NCBI RefSeq assembly: GCF_902859625.1 | Contig: NZ_CADIJX010000007.1 | Location: 247,875-311,874 of the forward strand | DNA from: Achromobacter pestifer | Lineage (GTDB): Bacteria; Pseudomonadota; Gammaproteobacteria; Burkholderiales; Burkholderiaceae_B | Reading direction: 5' to 3' | DNA: 64,000 bases | Shown here: piece by piece, positions 8,152-17,480 of the stretch | How the letters are laid out: each line of letters starts with the position of its first letter | Position numbering within the stretch: the stretch's first letter is position 1 | Position numbers and translations under genes: made by a program | Notes under the pieces: model-generated | Seen by the model: the letters and a program-made list of their open reading frames with translations, nothing else | Database searches by the model: none | What the model was told of the DNA's origin: nothing

Positions 8152-8790
8152 ATGACGGATGAATCCCGCATTCGCGAAGAGATCTGCACGGTCGGCGCCA
8201 GCCTCTACAACCGGGGCTACACCGTGGGCGCGGCGGGCAACATCAGCGCGCGGCTGGATGACGGCTGGCTGATCACGCCCACCGACGCCTGCCTGGGCCG
8301 GCTGGACCCGGCGGAACTGGCCAAGGTCGATCAGGACGGCCAATGGGTGTCTGGCGCCAAGCCTTCCAAGACGTTGGTGCTGCATCAGGGCATTTACCGT
8401 GCCAGCCCCGAGTCGCGCGGCATCATCCACACGCATTCGACGCATCTGGTTGCGCTGACGCTTGCCGGCGTCTGGCGGCCCGACGAAGTGCTGCCGCCGA
8501 TCACGCCATATCAGGTCATGAAGGTGGGCCGCATTCCGCTGATCAGCTACCGCCGGCCGGGCGACCCGCAGGCTGCCGCAGACGTTGCCGCCGTGGCGGG
8601 ACAGGTGCGCGGCGCGCTGTTTGAACGGCTGGGCCCGGTGGTGTGGGAGCGTTCGGTGGCGCATGCCTCCTATGCGCTGGAAGAACTGGAGGAAACCGCC
8701 CGCCTGTGGCTGATGAGTGATCCCCGGCCCGCGCCGTTGACCGACCAGGCCATCGAAGCACTACGCGCAACCTTCGGCGCGCGTTACTGA
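8152..8790 (+). CDS. otnC: 3-oxo-tetronate 4-phosphate decarboxylase (class II aldolase fold)
   Basis: 212 residues, a typical class II aldolase/adducin length. GNISARL near residue 30 is the phosphate-binding loop and IIHTHSTH supplies metal-binding histidines. Known OtnC enzymes decarboxylate 3-oxo-tetronate 4-phosphate to dihydroxyacetone phosphate. The assignment rests mainly on context: otnI, denD, ltnD and otnK all follow, which together define D-erythronate/L-threonate catabolism. It is the first gene, behind a recognisable promoter. The ribosome site is weak and a small overlapping frame precedes it. Confidence 0.88.
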   Translation: MTDESRIREEICTVGASLYNRGYTVGAAGNISARLDDGWLITPTDACLGRLDPAELAKVDQDGQWVSGAKPSKTLVLHQGIYRASPESRGIIHTHSTHLVALTLAGVWRPDEVLPPITPYQVMKVGRIPLISYRRPGDPQAAADVAAVAGQVRGALFERLGPVVWERSVAHASYALEELEETARLWLMSDPRPAPLTDQAIEALRATFGARY

Positions 8791-8864
8791 CCCCTTTATT
8801 CCTATAAAGCCGTCCGGACGCGCGCTGCGCGTAACGCGGCGGCGCACCCTTTTGGAGACTTGTC

Positions 8865-10196
8865 ATGCCCCCGATGGAATTGGCGTCCAACGCCGCGCCC
8901 GCTGCGGCGACACAGCCAGAATCCCGCGAGACCGCCCGAGCCTACGCCAAGGTGTTCTGGCGGCTGGTCCCGTTCCTGATGCTCTGCTATGTGATCGCGT
9001 ATCTGGACCGCGTCAACGTCGGCTTTGCCAAGTTGCAGATGTCGCAAGACCTGGGCTTCAGTGAAACCGTGTTCGGCCTGGGGGCCGGTGTGTTCTTCAT
9101 CGGCTACTTCCTGTTTGAAGTGCCCAGCAATCTGCTCATGCACCGCCTGGGCGCGCGCATCTGGATCGCGCGCATCATGATCACGTGGGGCATCCTGTCC
9201 GGCATGTTCATGTTCGTCGAGACGCCCACCGGCTTCTACATTCTGCGCTTCTTGCTGGGGCTGGCCGAAGCCGGTTTCTATCCGGGCGTGATCCTGTACC
9301 TGACCTATTGGTATCCGGCCCACCGCCGCGCCAAGATCATCGCGTTGTTCATGTCCGCCATCCCGGTGGCGGGCATCTTCGGCAATCCGCTGTCCGGCTG
9401 GATCATGGAGGCGTTTCACGGCACGCACGGCTTGCAGGGCTGGCAGTGGATGTTCCTGATCGAGGCCATCCCCGCGTTGCTCATCGGCGTGGTCACCGTC
9501 ATGTACCTGGACAATGGCATTTCCAGCGCCAAGTGGCTGACCGACGACGAAAAGAAGCTGCTGACCCGCGAGATCGAACAGGACCAGAAGCAGACGGGCA
9601 CGCAGAAGCACTCGCTGCGCGCCGTGTTCGCCGACAAGCGCGTGTGGTGGATGTGCCTGATCTACTTCGCGTTCGTCGCCGGCCAGTACGGCCTGACGTT
9701 CTGGATGCCGACGCTGATCAAGTCGACCGGTGTCACGGGCGCCTTCAATATCGGCCTGCTAAGCGCCATCCCGTTCCTGTGCGCCATCATCGTGATGAAC
9801 CTGCTGGGCCATTCCGCCGACCGCCGGCGTGAACGCCGCTGGCACCTGATCGTGCCGGCGCTGGCGGGCGCGGTGGGCTTTGCCGCAGCTGCGTCGTTCG
9901 CCGACAACACGGTGGTGTCGCTGATTTGCCTGTCGATGGCCGCCGCAGGCGTGCTCACCTGCGCGCCGCTGTTCTGGTCGTTGCCGACGGCTTTCCTGTC
10001 AGGCACTGCGGCCGCGGCGGGCATCGCCATCGTCAACTCGGTCGGCAACCTGGCGGGCTTTGCCAGCCCCTACATGATCGGTTATCTGAAAGACGTGACG
10101 CAATCCACAGCCTCCGGCATGTATGTGCTGGCGGCGGTGTTGGTCGTCGGCGCCATCGCGGTCTGGTTCACGCCGGCCAAGCTGGTGAACCGTTGA
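8865..10196 (+). CDS. MFS transporter, anion:cation symporter (ACS) family, probable tetronate importer
   Basis: 443 residues with about 12 helices. LCYVIAYLDRVNVGFAKLQM in helix 1 and FFIGYFLFEVPSNLLMHRLG are diagnostic of the ACS branch (tartrate, phthalate, galactonate and related acid carriers). It has a TTTTGGAGACTT ribosome site. Lying between otnC and otnI, it is probably the uptake system for D-erythronate and/or L-threonate, a role filled by other transporter families in some otn clusters. The substrate is inferred from position. Confidence 0.87.
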   Translation: MPPMELASNAAPAAATQPESRETARAYAKVFWRLVPFLMLCYVIAYLDRVNVGFAKLQMSQDLGFSETVFGLGAGVFFIGYFLFEVPSNLLMHRLGARIWIARIMITWGILSGMFMFVETPTGFYILRFLLGLAEAGFYPGVILYLTYWYPAHRRAKIIALFMSAIPVAGIFGNPLSGWIMEAFHGTHGLQGWQWMFLIEAIPALLIGVVTVMYLDNGISSAKWLTDDEKKLLTREIEQDQKQTGTQKHSLRAVFADKRVWWMCLIYFAFVAGQYGLTFWMPTLIKSTGVTGAFNIGLLSAIPFLCAIIVMNLLGHSADRRRERRWHLIVPALAGAVGFAAAASFADNTVVSLICLSMAAAGVLTCAPLFWSLPTAFLSGTAAAAGIAIVNSVGNLAGFASPYMIGYLKDVTQSTASGMYVLAAVLVVGAIAVWFTPAKLVNR

Positions 10197-10238
10197 TGCC
10201 CATGCGCCACTGCGCCCTCTGACCCTTAAGGAATTGCC

Positions 10239-11024
10239 ATGCCGCGCCTGGCCGCCAACCTGACCATGATGTATGCCGAATATCCCTTCCTGGATCGCTT
10301 CAGGGCGGCCGCCAGCGACGGATTCACCGGCGTCGAATTTCTGTTTCCCTACGATTTCACCGCCGTCGACCTGAAAGCGCGGTTGCAAGACAACGGCCTG
10401 ACACAAGCCTTGTTCAATGCGCCGCCTGGTGATTGGGCGGCGGGCGAACGCGGCATCGCATCCCTGCCGGGCCGCGAAAGCGAGTTCCAGCGCGGCATGG
10501 ACCAGGCGCTGGAGTATGCCGCTCAACTGGGCAACCGCAGCGTGCACGTGATGGCCGGGCTGATCCGCGCGGGCGACGACCGCGCGGTCCACCGCGATGT
10601 GTACTTGAAGAACCTGGCATTCGCGGCGCGGGCGGCGGCGTCGGCTGGCATCACGGTGGTGATCGAGCCCATCAATACCCGCGATATCCCCGGCTTCTTC
10701 CTGAACCGCCAGGATGATGCGCAGGCGGTTTGCGCCGAGGTCGGCGCCAGCAACCTGAAAGTGCAGTTCGACTGCTATCACTGCCAGATCGTCGAAGGCG
10801 ATATCGCGGTGAAGCTTCAACGCGACATGGCGGGCATCGGCCACATCCAGATTGCCGGCGTGCCCGACCGCCACGAGCCCGATCTGGGCGAATTGAATTA
10901 TCCCTATCTGTTCGATCGCATCGATGCGCTGGGCTACACGGGCTGGATCGGCTGCGAATACCGCCCCAAGGCAGGCACGTCCGCGGGTCTGGGCTGGGCC
11001 TCCTCTTATCTTGCCAAACACTGA
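10239..11024 (+). CDS. otnI: 2-oxo-tetronate isomerase (hydroxypyruvate isomerase family)
   Basis: 261 residues of the xylose-isomerase-like TIM barrel. Family motifs: [20 protein letters not shown] at the start, [23 protein letters not shown] with the catalytic glutamate, [12 protein letters not shown] and the C-terminal [10 protein letters not shown] with the second catalytic glutamate. OtnI interconverts 2-oxo- and 3-oxo-tetronate, linking DenD/LtnD products to OtnK. In this cluster that role is strongly favoured over plain hydroxypyruvate isomerase. A paralogue of equal length lies at 47444. Confidence 0.9.
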   Translation: MPRLAANLTMMYAEYPFLDRFRAAASDGFTGVEFLFPYDFTAVDLKARLQDNGLTQALFNAPPGDWAAGERGIASLPGRESEFQRGMDQALEYAAQLGNRSVHVMAGLIRAGDDRAVHRDVYLKNLAFAARAAASAGITVVIEPINTRDIPGFFLNRQDDAQAVCAEVGASNLKVQFDCYHCQIVEGDIAVKLQRDMAGIGHIQIAGVPDRHEPDLGELNYPYLFDRIDALGYTGWIGCEYRPKAGTSAGLGWASSYLAKH

Positions 11025-11034
11025 GCACTCCAAC

Positions 11035-12009
11035 ATGAAGATTCTGATCACCGGCGGCGCCGGATTCCTGGGCCAGCGGCTGGCCCGCAAACTGCTTGAG
11101 CAAGGCACGCTGACGCTGGACGCCATCGGGCCACAACCCATCACGCAGATCGACCTGCTGGATGTCGTCAAGGCAGACGGACTGACGGATCCTCGCGTGC
11201 AATCGCTGGTGGGCGACATCGCCGACCCAGCGGTGTTGCGCCAGGCCATCAGCAAGAACACCCAAGTCATCTTTCATCTGGCGGCCATCGTCAGCGGCCA
11301 GGCAGAAGCGGATTTCGATCTGGGCATGCGCATCAACCTGGATGCCTCGCGCGCCTTGTTGGACGCTTGCCGCGCGCTGGGTCACAAGCCGCGGGTGATC
11401 TTCACAAGCTCGGTGGCGGTGTATGGCGGTGCGTTGCCCGACACCGTGCGAGACGACACGGCATTGAATCCGCAGTCGTCCTACGGCACGCAGAAGGCCA
11501 TTGCCGAATTGCTGTTGGCGGACTACACGCGCCGTGGCTTCGTCGACGGCCGTGTGCTGCGCCTGCCCACCATCAGCGTGCGCCCGGGCCGTCCCAATGC
11601 CGCCGCATCCTCGTTTGCCAGCGGCATCATCCGCGAACCCTTGAATGGTGAGGCCGCGGTCTGCCCGGTGGGTGCCGATACGCGCTTGTGGCTGCTGTCG
11701 CCGCGCGGCGCGATTCAAGCGCTGATCGCGGGTTGCGAACTGTCCGCCGAGTCCGTGGCCGACCGTGCGCCGATCAATCTGCCCGGCGTGTCGGTCACGG
11801 TGGCCGAGATGGCGCAGGCGCTGCGCGAGGTGGCGGGCGACTCGGTTGCTGATCGTATTACCTGGCAGGCGGACGAGCGCGTTGAACGCATCGTTGGCAG
11901 CTGGCCCGGTCGTTGGGACACCACCCGTGCTGCACGCCTGGGGTTGAAGGGCGACAGCGACTTTGCCGAAATCATCCGTGCCTACATGGCCGACGACCTG
12001 CCGCGCTAA
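11035..12009 (+). CDS. denD: D-erythronate dehydrogenase (extended SDR/epimerase family)
   Basis: 324 residues from the ATG at 11035, 10 bp after otnI. The glycine-rich motif TGGAGFLGQRLARKL is at the N-terminus. The SDR catalytic residues appear in FTSSVAVYGG and SSYGTQKAIAE (Tyr-x3-Lys). DenD oxidises D-erythronate with NAD+ to 2-oxo-tetronate. The epimerase-like fold together with otnI, otnK and otnC neighbours identifies it; sequence alone would only say NAD-dependent epimerase/dehydratase family. Confidence 0.9.
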   Translation: MKILITGGAGFLGQRLARKLLEQGTLTLDAIGPQPITQIDLLDVVKADGLTDPRVQSLVGDIADPAVLRQAISKNTQVIFHLAAIVSGQAEADFDLGMRINLDASRALLDACRALGHKPRVIFTSSVAVYGGALPDTVRDDTALNPQSSYGTQKAIAELLLADYTRRGFVDGRVLRLPTISVRPGRPNAAASSFASGIIREPLNGEAAVCPVGADTRLWLLSPRGAIQALIAGCELSAESVADRAPINLPGVSVTVAEMAQALREVAGDSVADRITWQADERVERIVGSWPGRWDTTRAARLGLKGDSDFAEIIRAYMADDLPR

Positions 12010-12046
12010 GCCGCGTACGCCCTGATTTTTCTTGGAATTCTCCGCG

Positions 12047-12991
12047 ATGACGCAAAACAACAATCCCGCGCAAACCCCTGCGCAATCCTCTACGCCTACG
12101 TCTCCGCGCCGGGTCGGCGTCATCGGCCTGGGCGCCATGGGCGCGGGCATCGCGCAAAGCCTGCGCCGCGCGGGGCACGACGTGCACGTCTATGACATCC
12201 GTGCCGACGCCGCCACGGCTTTCGCTGCGGAGGGCGGTGTGGCCTGCGCCACGCTGGCCGACATGGCCGCTGCTTGCGACATCGTGGTCAGCGTTGTCGT
12301 CAACGCCCAGCAGACCGACGCCGTGCTGTATGGCGAAGGCGGCATCGCCGCCGCCCTGCGCCCAGGCGCCGTGTTCGTGATGTGTTCCACCGTTGATCCC
12401 AGCTGGTCCATCGCGCTGGAAGCGCGGTTGGCGGCCCAGGGAGTCCTGTATCTGGACGCTCCCATCTCGGGCGGCGCGGCCAAGGCGGCCGCTGGCCAGA
12501 TGACCATGATGACCGCCGGCCGCGCGGCGGCCTACGAGGCGTGCGGCGGGGTGCTGGAGTCCATGGCGGGCAAGGTCTATCGCCTGGGCGACAGCGCGGG
12601 CGCGGGCAGCAAGGTCAAGATCATCAACCAATTGCTGGCCGGCGTGCATATCGCGGCGGCGGCCGAGGCGATGGCGCTGGGCCTGCGCGAAGGCGTGGAT
12701 GCCGATGCCTTGTACGAGGTCATCACGCACAGCGCGGGCAACAGCTGGATGTTCGAGAACCGCATGGCGCACGTCTTGGCAGGCGACTACACGCCGTTGT
12801 CTGCGGTGGACATCTTCGTGAAGGACCTGGGGCTGGTGCTGGACACGGCACGGCAAACCAAATTTCCGTTGCCGCTGGCGTCCACCGCGCATCAGATGTT
12901 CATGCAGGCGTCCTCGGCGGGGCATGGCCGCGAGGACGACAGCGCGGTGATCAAGATTTTCCCGGGCATCACGTTGCCGGAGTCGACATGA
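12047..12991 (+). CDS. ltnD: L-threonate dehydrogenase (3-hydroxyisobutyrate dehydrogenase family)
   Basis: 314 residues from ATG 12047; an upstream TTG at 12032 is in frame but lacks support. GVIGLGAMGAGIAQSLRRAG is the Rossmann motif after a 20-residue Ser/Thr/Pro/Gln-rich leader. LDAPISGGAAKA binds substrate, and SKVKIINQLLAGVH carries the catalytic lysine. LtnD oxidises L-threonate to 2-oxo-tetronate, which OtnI and OtnK then process. Its stop overlaps the otnK start (ATGA), indicating coupled translation. Confidence 0.9.
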   Translation: MTQNNNPAQTPAQSSTPTSPRRVGVIGLGAMGAGIAQSLRRAGHDVHVYDIRADAATAFAAEGGVACATLADMAAACDIVVSVVVNAQQTDAVLYGEGGIAAALRPGAVFVMCSTVDPSWSIALEARLAAQGVLYLDAPISGGAAKAAAGQMTMMTAGRAAAYEACGGVLESMAGKVYRLGDSAGAGSKVKIINQLLAGVHIAAAAEAMALGLREGVDADALYEVITHSAGNSWMFENRMAHVLAGDYTPLSAVDIFVKDLGLVLDTARQTKFPLPLASTAHQMFMQASSAGHGREDDSAVIKIFPGITLPEST

Positions 12992-14241
12992 GCTTGAAAC
13001 TGGGTTGCATCGCAGACGATTTCACGGGCGCCACTGACCTGGCCAACAATCTGGTGCGCGCCGGCATGCGCACGGTGCAGACGATCGGTATCCCCGGTGC
13101 GCCGTTGCGTGATGACGCCGACGCGGTGGTCGTGGCACTGAAGACCCGCACGCTGCCTGCGGACGAGGCCGTGGCGCAGTCATTGGCGGCGCTGGAATGG
13201 TTGCGTGCGCAAGGCGCCGAGCAGATCTATTTCAAGTATTGCTCCACGTTCGACAGCACGCCGCAGGGGAACATCGGCCCCGTGACCGACGCACTGATGA
13301 CGCGGTTGGGCACGGCTTTCACCATTGCCACGCCCGCGTTTCCCGACAACAAGCGCACGGTCTTCAAGGGCTATCTGTTCGCGGGCGACGTGCTGCTGAA
13401 CGAATCCGGCATGCAGCATCATCCGCTGACGCCCATGACGGACCCGAACCTGGTGCGCGTGCTGTCGGCGCAGACGTCGCGCAAGGTCGGTCTGATCGAC
13501 CATCGTGTGGTGGCTGCTGGCAGCGATGCGATCCGCGAACGTATCGCGCAGTTGACGGCGGAGGGCATCGAGATCGCCATCGTGGATGCCATCTCCAACG
13601 ATGACTTGCTGGCCCTGGGGCCGGCGCTGCGCGGCATGCCCTTGGTGACGGCCGGGTCGGGCGTGGCCATTGGCCTGCCGGGCAACTGGGGGCTGGCCCC
13701 GGGCAGCGCCGCCAGCCAGGCCCGGGCGCAAGGGTTGCAAGCCGTGGTGGCGGGCAGTTGCTCCAGCGCCACCAACGGGCAGGTCGCCGCGTTCATCAAA
13801 AGCGGCCGTCCGGCCTTTGCGCTGGACCCCATCAGGTTGGCGGCGGGCGAGGACGTGGTTGCGCAAGCACTGGATTGGGCCGAGCCCCGCATGCAGGACG
13901 GGCCGGTGCTGGTCTATTCCACCGCAGAGCCAGATCAGGTGAAGCAGGCGCAGGGCGCGTTGGGCGCCGCGCGCGCCGGCGCCATGATCGAAGCGGCCAT
14001 TGCGAAGATCGCGGTGGGTCTGGTTGAACGCGGCGTGCGGCAATTGATCGTGGCGGGCGGCGAGACGTCGGGCGCGGTGGTGCAGGCGCTGGGCCTTGAG
14101 CAAATCGCCATCGGCGAACAGATCGACCCGGGCGTGCCCTGGTGCGCCGGCCATGCGCCAGCGGCGCAAGGCGATATCAGCATCGCCCTGAAATCAGGCA
14201 ACTTCGGCACGCGGGATTTCTTCATCAAGGCATTCGGGTAG
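12988..14241 (+). CDS. otnK: 3-oxo-tetronate 4-kinase (four-carbon acid sugar kinase, DUF1537)
   Basis: 417 residues. The N-terminal domain opens with LGCIADDFTGATDLANNLVR, the classical DUF1537 signature, and has YFKYCSTFDSTPQGNIGPV for substrate binding. The C-terminal nucleotide-binding domain has VAGGETSGAVVQALG and PGVPW. OtnK phosphorylates 3-oxo-tetronate, giving the substrate of OtnC. Last gene of the operon, with overlapping start. It ends 15 bp from the convergent regulator. Confidence 0.93.
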   Translation: MSLKLGCIADDFTGATDLANNLVRAGMRTVQTIGIPGAPLRDDADAVVVALKTRTLPADEAVAQSLAALEWLRAQGAEQIYFKYCSTFDSTPQGNIGPVTDALMTRLGTAFTIATPAFPDNKRTVFKGYLFAGDVLLNESGMQHHPLTPMTDPNLVRVLSAQTSRKVGLIDHRVVAAGSDAIRERIAQLTAEGIEIAIVDAISNDDLLALGPALRGMPLVTAGSGVAIGLPGNWGLAPGSAASQARAQGLQAVVAGSCSSATNGQVAAFIKSGRPAFALDPIRLAAGEDVVAQALDWAEPRMQDGPVLVYSTAEPDQVKQAQGALGAARAGAMIEAAIAKIAVGLVERGVRQLIVAGGETSGAVVQALGLEQIAIGEQIDPGVPWCAGHAPAAQGDISIALKSGNFGTRDFFIKAFG

Positions 14242-14256
14242 CCCGCGCGGCATTGC

Positions 14257-14964
14257 CTAGCGGTGTGCCTGGCGCAGCCGCTTGGCCGCATTCACCATGT
14301 GGATGCGGGCCGCCTCGCGGGCGCCTTCCACATCCTGGTTGCGAATGGCTTCGACGATGGCGATGTGCTCTTGCAGCACATCACGCATCAGGTCGGCGTG
14401 GCGGGCTTCGTTGCCGCGCGTCACGCGCGTGGCCGCTTCCTGGAACTGACTGACGAAGGCAAGGGTCGTCAGGAAGTACGGGTTGCCGGTGGCGCGCGCG
14501 ATGCTGCGGTGAAACGCCACGTCTTCCTTCACGCCATCGCCGCCATCGGTGACCGCTTGCGAAATCGCGGCCAGGGCGTCGTCGATTTCCGTCATGTCGC
14601 GCTTCTTGCGCACCGCTGCCGCCTGGGCCGCGATCTCGGTTTCCAGCGCACGGCGCAAGTCCACGATGTGCAGCACGGCATCCAGCGACGTCAGTTCGGC
14701 GGCATCAATACGCAGCGCCCGGTTGCCCGTCAGGCCCGTCACATAGACGCCACTGCCTTGCCGCGCTTCGACGATGCCGTCTTGCCGCAGACGCGACACG
14801 GCTTCGCGGATGACGGTGCGGCTGACACCGAACTGTTCCGCCAGCGTGGCCTCGGTGGGTAGTTTTTCACCGGGCAGCACGCGGCCCTCGTCAATTTCGG
14901 CGAGCAAGCGCTTGGCGACCGTGTCGGTCAGGGTGGGAGGAGACGGAAGTCGTGGAAACGCCAT
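14257..14964 (-). CDS. FadR/GntR (FCD) family transcriptional regulator of the otn cluster
   Basis: 235 residues from ATG 14964, 20 residues before the winged helix; a further 22-residue upstream extension is possible but atypical. The HTH reads PTEATLAEQFGVSRTVIREA and SRLRQDGIVEARQGSGVYV. The C-terminal FCD ligand domain includes EDVAFHRSIARATGNPYF and QEHIAIVEAI with the metal-binding Asp/His pattern. It is convergent with otnK and most likely represses the otn operon in the absence of tetronates, at a site such as 8043-8083. Confidence 0.88.
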   Translation of the reverse strand: MAFPRLPSPPTLTDTVAKRLLAEIDEGRVLPGEKLPTEATLAEQFGVSRTVIREAVSRLRQDGIVEARQGSGVYVTGLTGNRALRIDAAELTSLDAVLHIVDLRRALETEIAAQAAAVRKKRDMTEIDDALAAISQAVTDGGDGVKEDVAFHRSIARATGNPYFLTTLAFVSQFQEAATRVTRGNEARHADLMRDVLQEHIAIVEAIRNQDVEGAREAARIHMVNAAKRLRQAHR

Positions 14965-15067
14965 GGATGGTGACCGCAGAGTAGAGGCGACAGGCCGGTC
15001 TGGACGGCTCCGGCGAGGCACGGCGCCCATGATAACCGGTTGCCCGGCGAAGTCCGCCCGCCGGCAT

Positions 15068-15970
15068 CTAGGAACCGGCAGCCCGGCCGGCGCGCGCCGC
15101 CAGCAGGCAGTCGATGAAGCACTGGGCAGCGGGCGTGGGCGGCGAGTCGGCCCGCGTCAGGATCGACACCCGCGCGGCAGGCAGCTCATGCGTCAACGGC
15201 ACCATGCGCAAGGGGCGTGGCATCAGTTGGTGGTCGAACAAGTCGCGCACGAAGATGCCCAGCGCATCGCTTTCGGCCATGATGGCCAGCGCGATCGCGA
15301 TGGATTGGCAGGGGATGATGTCGCGTGGCGGCGGTAGCCCGTGCGCGTCAAACGCCAGCCGCAACAGGTTCGACGGCGCCTGGATGTTTCCCGGCAGCAG
15401 CCACAGCGCATCGTGCATGTCCGCCAGGCTGCGCGCATGGCGTAGCGGGTGTCCCACGCGCGCGCCCACCGCCATGGGCAGGGTGAAGAGAGTCTGGCGC
15501 GCAAAGCCGTCGTCGATGTTGCCGTCGTATTCCGTTTGTACCAGCAGGTCGTAGCGGCCGGATTCCAATTGCTCGTGGCTGTAGGGCGGCGCGACCTCGT
15601 TGAACGACACCGCCACGCGCGGCATGCGGGCGCGAAACGCCATCAGCGCGGCGGGCAGGGCCCTCAACGCTGAAGAGCTGATGGCCAGATTCAGCGTGCC
15701 GCCCTGGCCGTCCCGCATCTGGCCGATCTCTTCCTGCGCCTTGCGGGCCTCTTGCAGGATCAGCACCGCGCGTTTGTAGAGGGCTTCGCCATAGGTCGTC
15801 AGTTCCACGCCGCGAGCGCTGCGACGCACCAATTCGGCCCCCACGCTCAGCTCCAGCTCGCGCAGGCTGCGCGTGGCGGCGGGCTGGGTGACGAACAGGG
15901 CGCGGGCCGCCGCCCGGATGCTGCGGTGGTCGGCGATCAGGACGAAGGCGCGCAATTGGCGCAAGTTCAT
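15068..15970 (-). CDS. LysR family transcriptional regulator
   Basis: 300 residues with the canonical N-terminal winged HTH (MNLRQLRAFVLIADHRSIRA, then TQPAATRSLRELE) and a periplasmic-binding-like effector domain. It diverges from the MFS/DUF2817 pair at 16149-18574. The region between contains a perfect 11-bp inverted repeat, so it probably controls that pair and itself. Effector unknown. Confidence 0.92.
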   Translation of the reverse strand: MNLRQLRAFVLIADHRSIRAAARALFVTQPAATRSLRELELSVGAELVRRSARGVELTTYGEALYKRAVLILQEARKAQEEIGQMRDGQGGTLNLAISSSALRALPAALMAFRARMPRVAVSFNEVAPPYSHEQLESGRYDLLVQTEYDGNIDDGFARQTLFTLPMAVGARVGHPLRHARSLADMHDALWLLPGNIQAPSNLLRLAFDAHGLPPPRDIIPCQSIAIALAIMAESDALGIFVRDLFDHQLMPRPLRMVPLTHELPAARVSILTRADSPPTPAAQCFIDCLLAARAGRAAGS

Positions 15971-16011
15971 GGGGCTACCCGATTCGGACGGTCTTGCTGG
16001 TTGGCCAGCAT

Positions 16012-16057
16012 ATAAGGAAAAGCTTTCACTGGAACAAAAATACTATCTTTTCCTTAT
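16012..16057. promoter_or_regulatory. Perfect 11-bp inverted repeat between LysR and MFS genes
   Basis: ATAAGGAAAAG (16012-16022) and CTTTTCCTTAT (16047-16057) are exact reverse complements separated by 24 nt. The dyad spans the AT-rich centre of the 178-bp divergent region. It is a likely LysR binding region and promoter overlap rather than a terminator. Confidence 0.55.
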
Positions 16058-16148
16058 CGTCCGCCATCCGTATATTCACGACGATGGGGCAGGCACAGCG
16101 TCCGGGTTCACCGACCACCGCCCCGGCAACAGACATCAAGGGGAAACC

Positions 16149-17480
16149 ATGTCTATCGCTATCGCCGCCGCGCCTGGCCGGTTGGATCCGCGTTCGTCCA
16201 CGATGCGTCGGCGCGTGATCGCCGGCACCACCATCGGCAACGCGCTGGAGTTCTTCGACTTCACGGTCTTCACGTTCCTGATGCTGGTCATCGGGCCGCT
16301 GTTCTTCCCGGCGGCGTCCGGCTACGGCCAGTTGTTGCTGACGACGGCGACGTTCGGGGTGGGTTTCCTGATGCGGCCGGTGGGCGGGATGCTGATCGGC
16401 TCGTACGCCGACCGGCACGGCCGGCGTGCCGCCATGACGCTGACCTTGTGGCTGATGGGGCTGGGCTGCGCGCTGATCGCGGTGGCTCCCACCTACGCCC
16501 AGATGGGCGTGGCGGGCCCGGTGCTGATGGTGCTGGCGCGGCTGATCCAGGGCTTTGCCGCAGGCGGTGAGGTCGGCGCGTCGACCACCTTGCTGGTGGA
16601 ACACGCGCCCGTGGACAAGCGTGGCTTCTATTCCAGCTGGCAGTTCGGCAGCCAGTCGCTGGGTGTGATGCTGGGCGCGCTGACGGTGGCCCTGTTGACC
16701 GCCGCGCTCAGCAAGGAACAGATGCAGGCCTGGGGTTGGCGCGTGCCGTTCGTGATCGGCATTCTGACGGTACCGGTCGGCGCCTATATCCGCCGCAACC
16801 TGGAAGAAACGCTGGAACCCGCGAACGTTCCCCAAGGCGCGCGCGCCGTATCCGGCCACCAACCCCTGCGCCTGGTGTTCTCGGCGCACAAGGCGCAGGT
16901 GGTCAAGGGCATTCTGCTGGTGATCGGCGGCATGGTGTGCGCCCAGATCATTGGCTTCTACATGCCCGCCTACGCCAACAAGGAACTGGGCCTGCCCGCC
17001 ACGTCGGCGTTGTTCGCCAGCGTGGTGCTGGGCGCCATCGGCTTCCTGATTGCGCCGTTCGTGGGCATGTTGGCCGACCGCGTGGGGCGCAAGAAGGTGA
17101 TCTTCTGGTCGCGTGCGGCGACGGTGTGCGCCTTGCTGCCGTGCTTTCAGTGGCTGGTGTCCGCGCCCAGCACGGCTCGGCTGATGACCGTGATCGCGCT
17201 GCTGGCCGTCTTGCTGGCATTGCAGACGGCGCCCGTCATCACGATGCTGCCTGAACTCTTCCCCAAAGCGGTGCGAACGACGGGGATGTCCGTCGTGTAT
17301 GGTCTGGGTATCTCTGTTTTCGGCGGCTTTGCGCAGTTCTTCGTGACGTGGCTGCTGCATGTGACCGGCAACCCCATGGCGCCCGCCTGGTATTTGATGG
17401 TGACCGTGACGCTTTCCACCGTGGTGCTGTTCTGGATACAGGATCGCACCGGCCATGCAATCGACGAGCAGGAGGCATGA
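16149..17480 (+). CDS. MFS transporter, metabolite:H+ symporter (MHS) family
   Basis: 443 residues. GTTIGNALEFFDFTVFTFLM in helix 1, GSYADRHGRRAAM in the 2-3 loop and GFAAGGEVGASTTLLVEHAP are MHS-family signatures (citrate, proline/betaine, alpha-ketoglutarate carriers). The start at 16149 follows AAGGGGAAACC. It is divergently transcribed from a LysR gene and overlaps the DUF2817 gene by 4 bp, so it probably imports the substrate or exports the product of that hydrolase. Confidence 0.88.
   Translation: MSIAIAAAPGRLDPRSSTMRRRVIAGTTIGNALEFFDFTVFTFLMLVIGPLFFPAASGYGQLLLTTATFGVGFLMRPVGGMLIGSYADRHGRRAAMTLTLWLMGLGCALIAVAPTYAQMGVAGPVLMVLARLIQGFAAGGEVGASTTLLVEHAPVDKRGFYSSWQFGSQSLGVMLGALTVALLTAALSKEQMQAWGWRVPFVIGILTVPVGAYIRRNLEETLEPANVPQGARAVSGHQPLRLVFSAHKAQVVKGILLVIGGMVCAQIIGFYMPAYANKELGLPATSALFASVVLGAIGFLIAPFVGMLADRVGRKKVIFWSRAATVCALLPCFQWLVSAPSTARLMTVIALLAVLLALQTAPVITMLPELFPKAVRTTGMSVVYGLGISVFGGFAQFFVTWLLHVTGNPMAPAWYLMVTVTLSTVVLFWIQDRTGHAIDEQEA

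Noticed and set aside
8082..8162. A 26-codon leader-like frame overlapping the otnC start
   Set aside because: Weak ribosome site and no regulatory codon bias; it may be chance in the gap, although coupling to otnC cannot be excluded.
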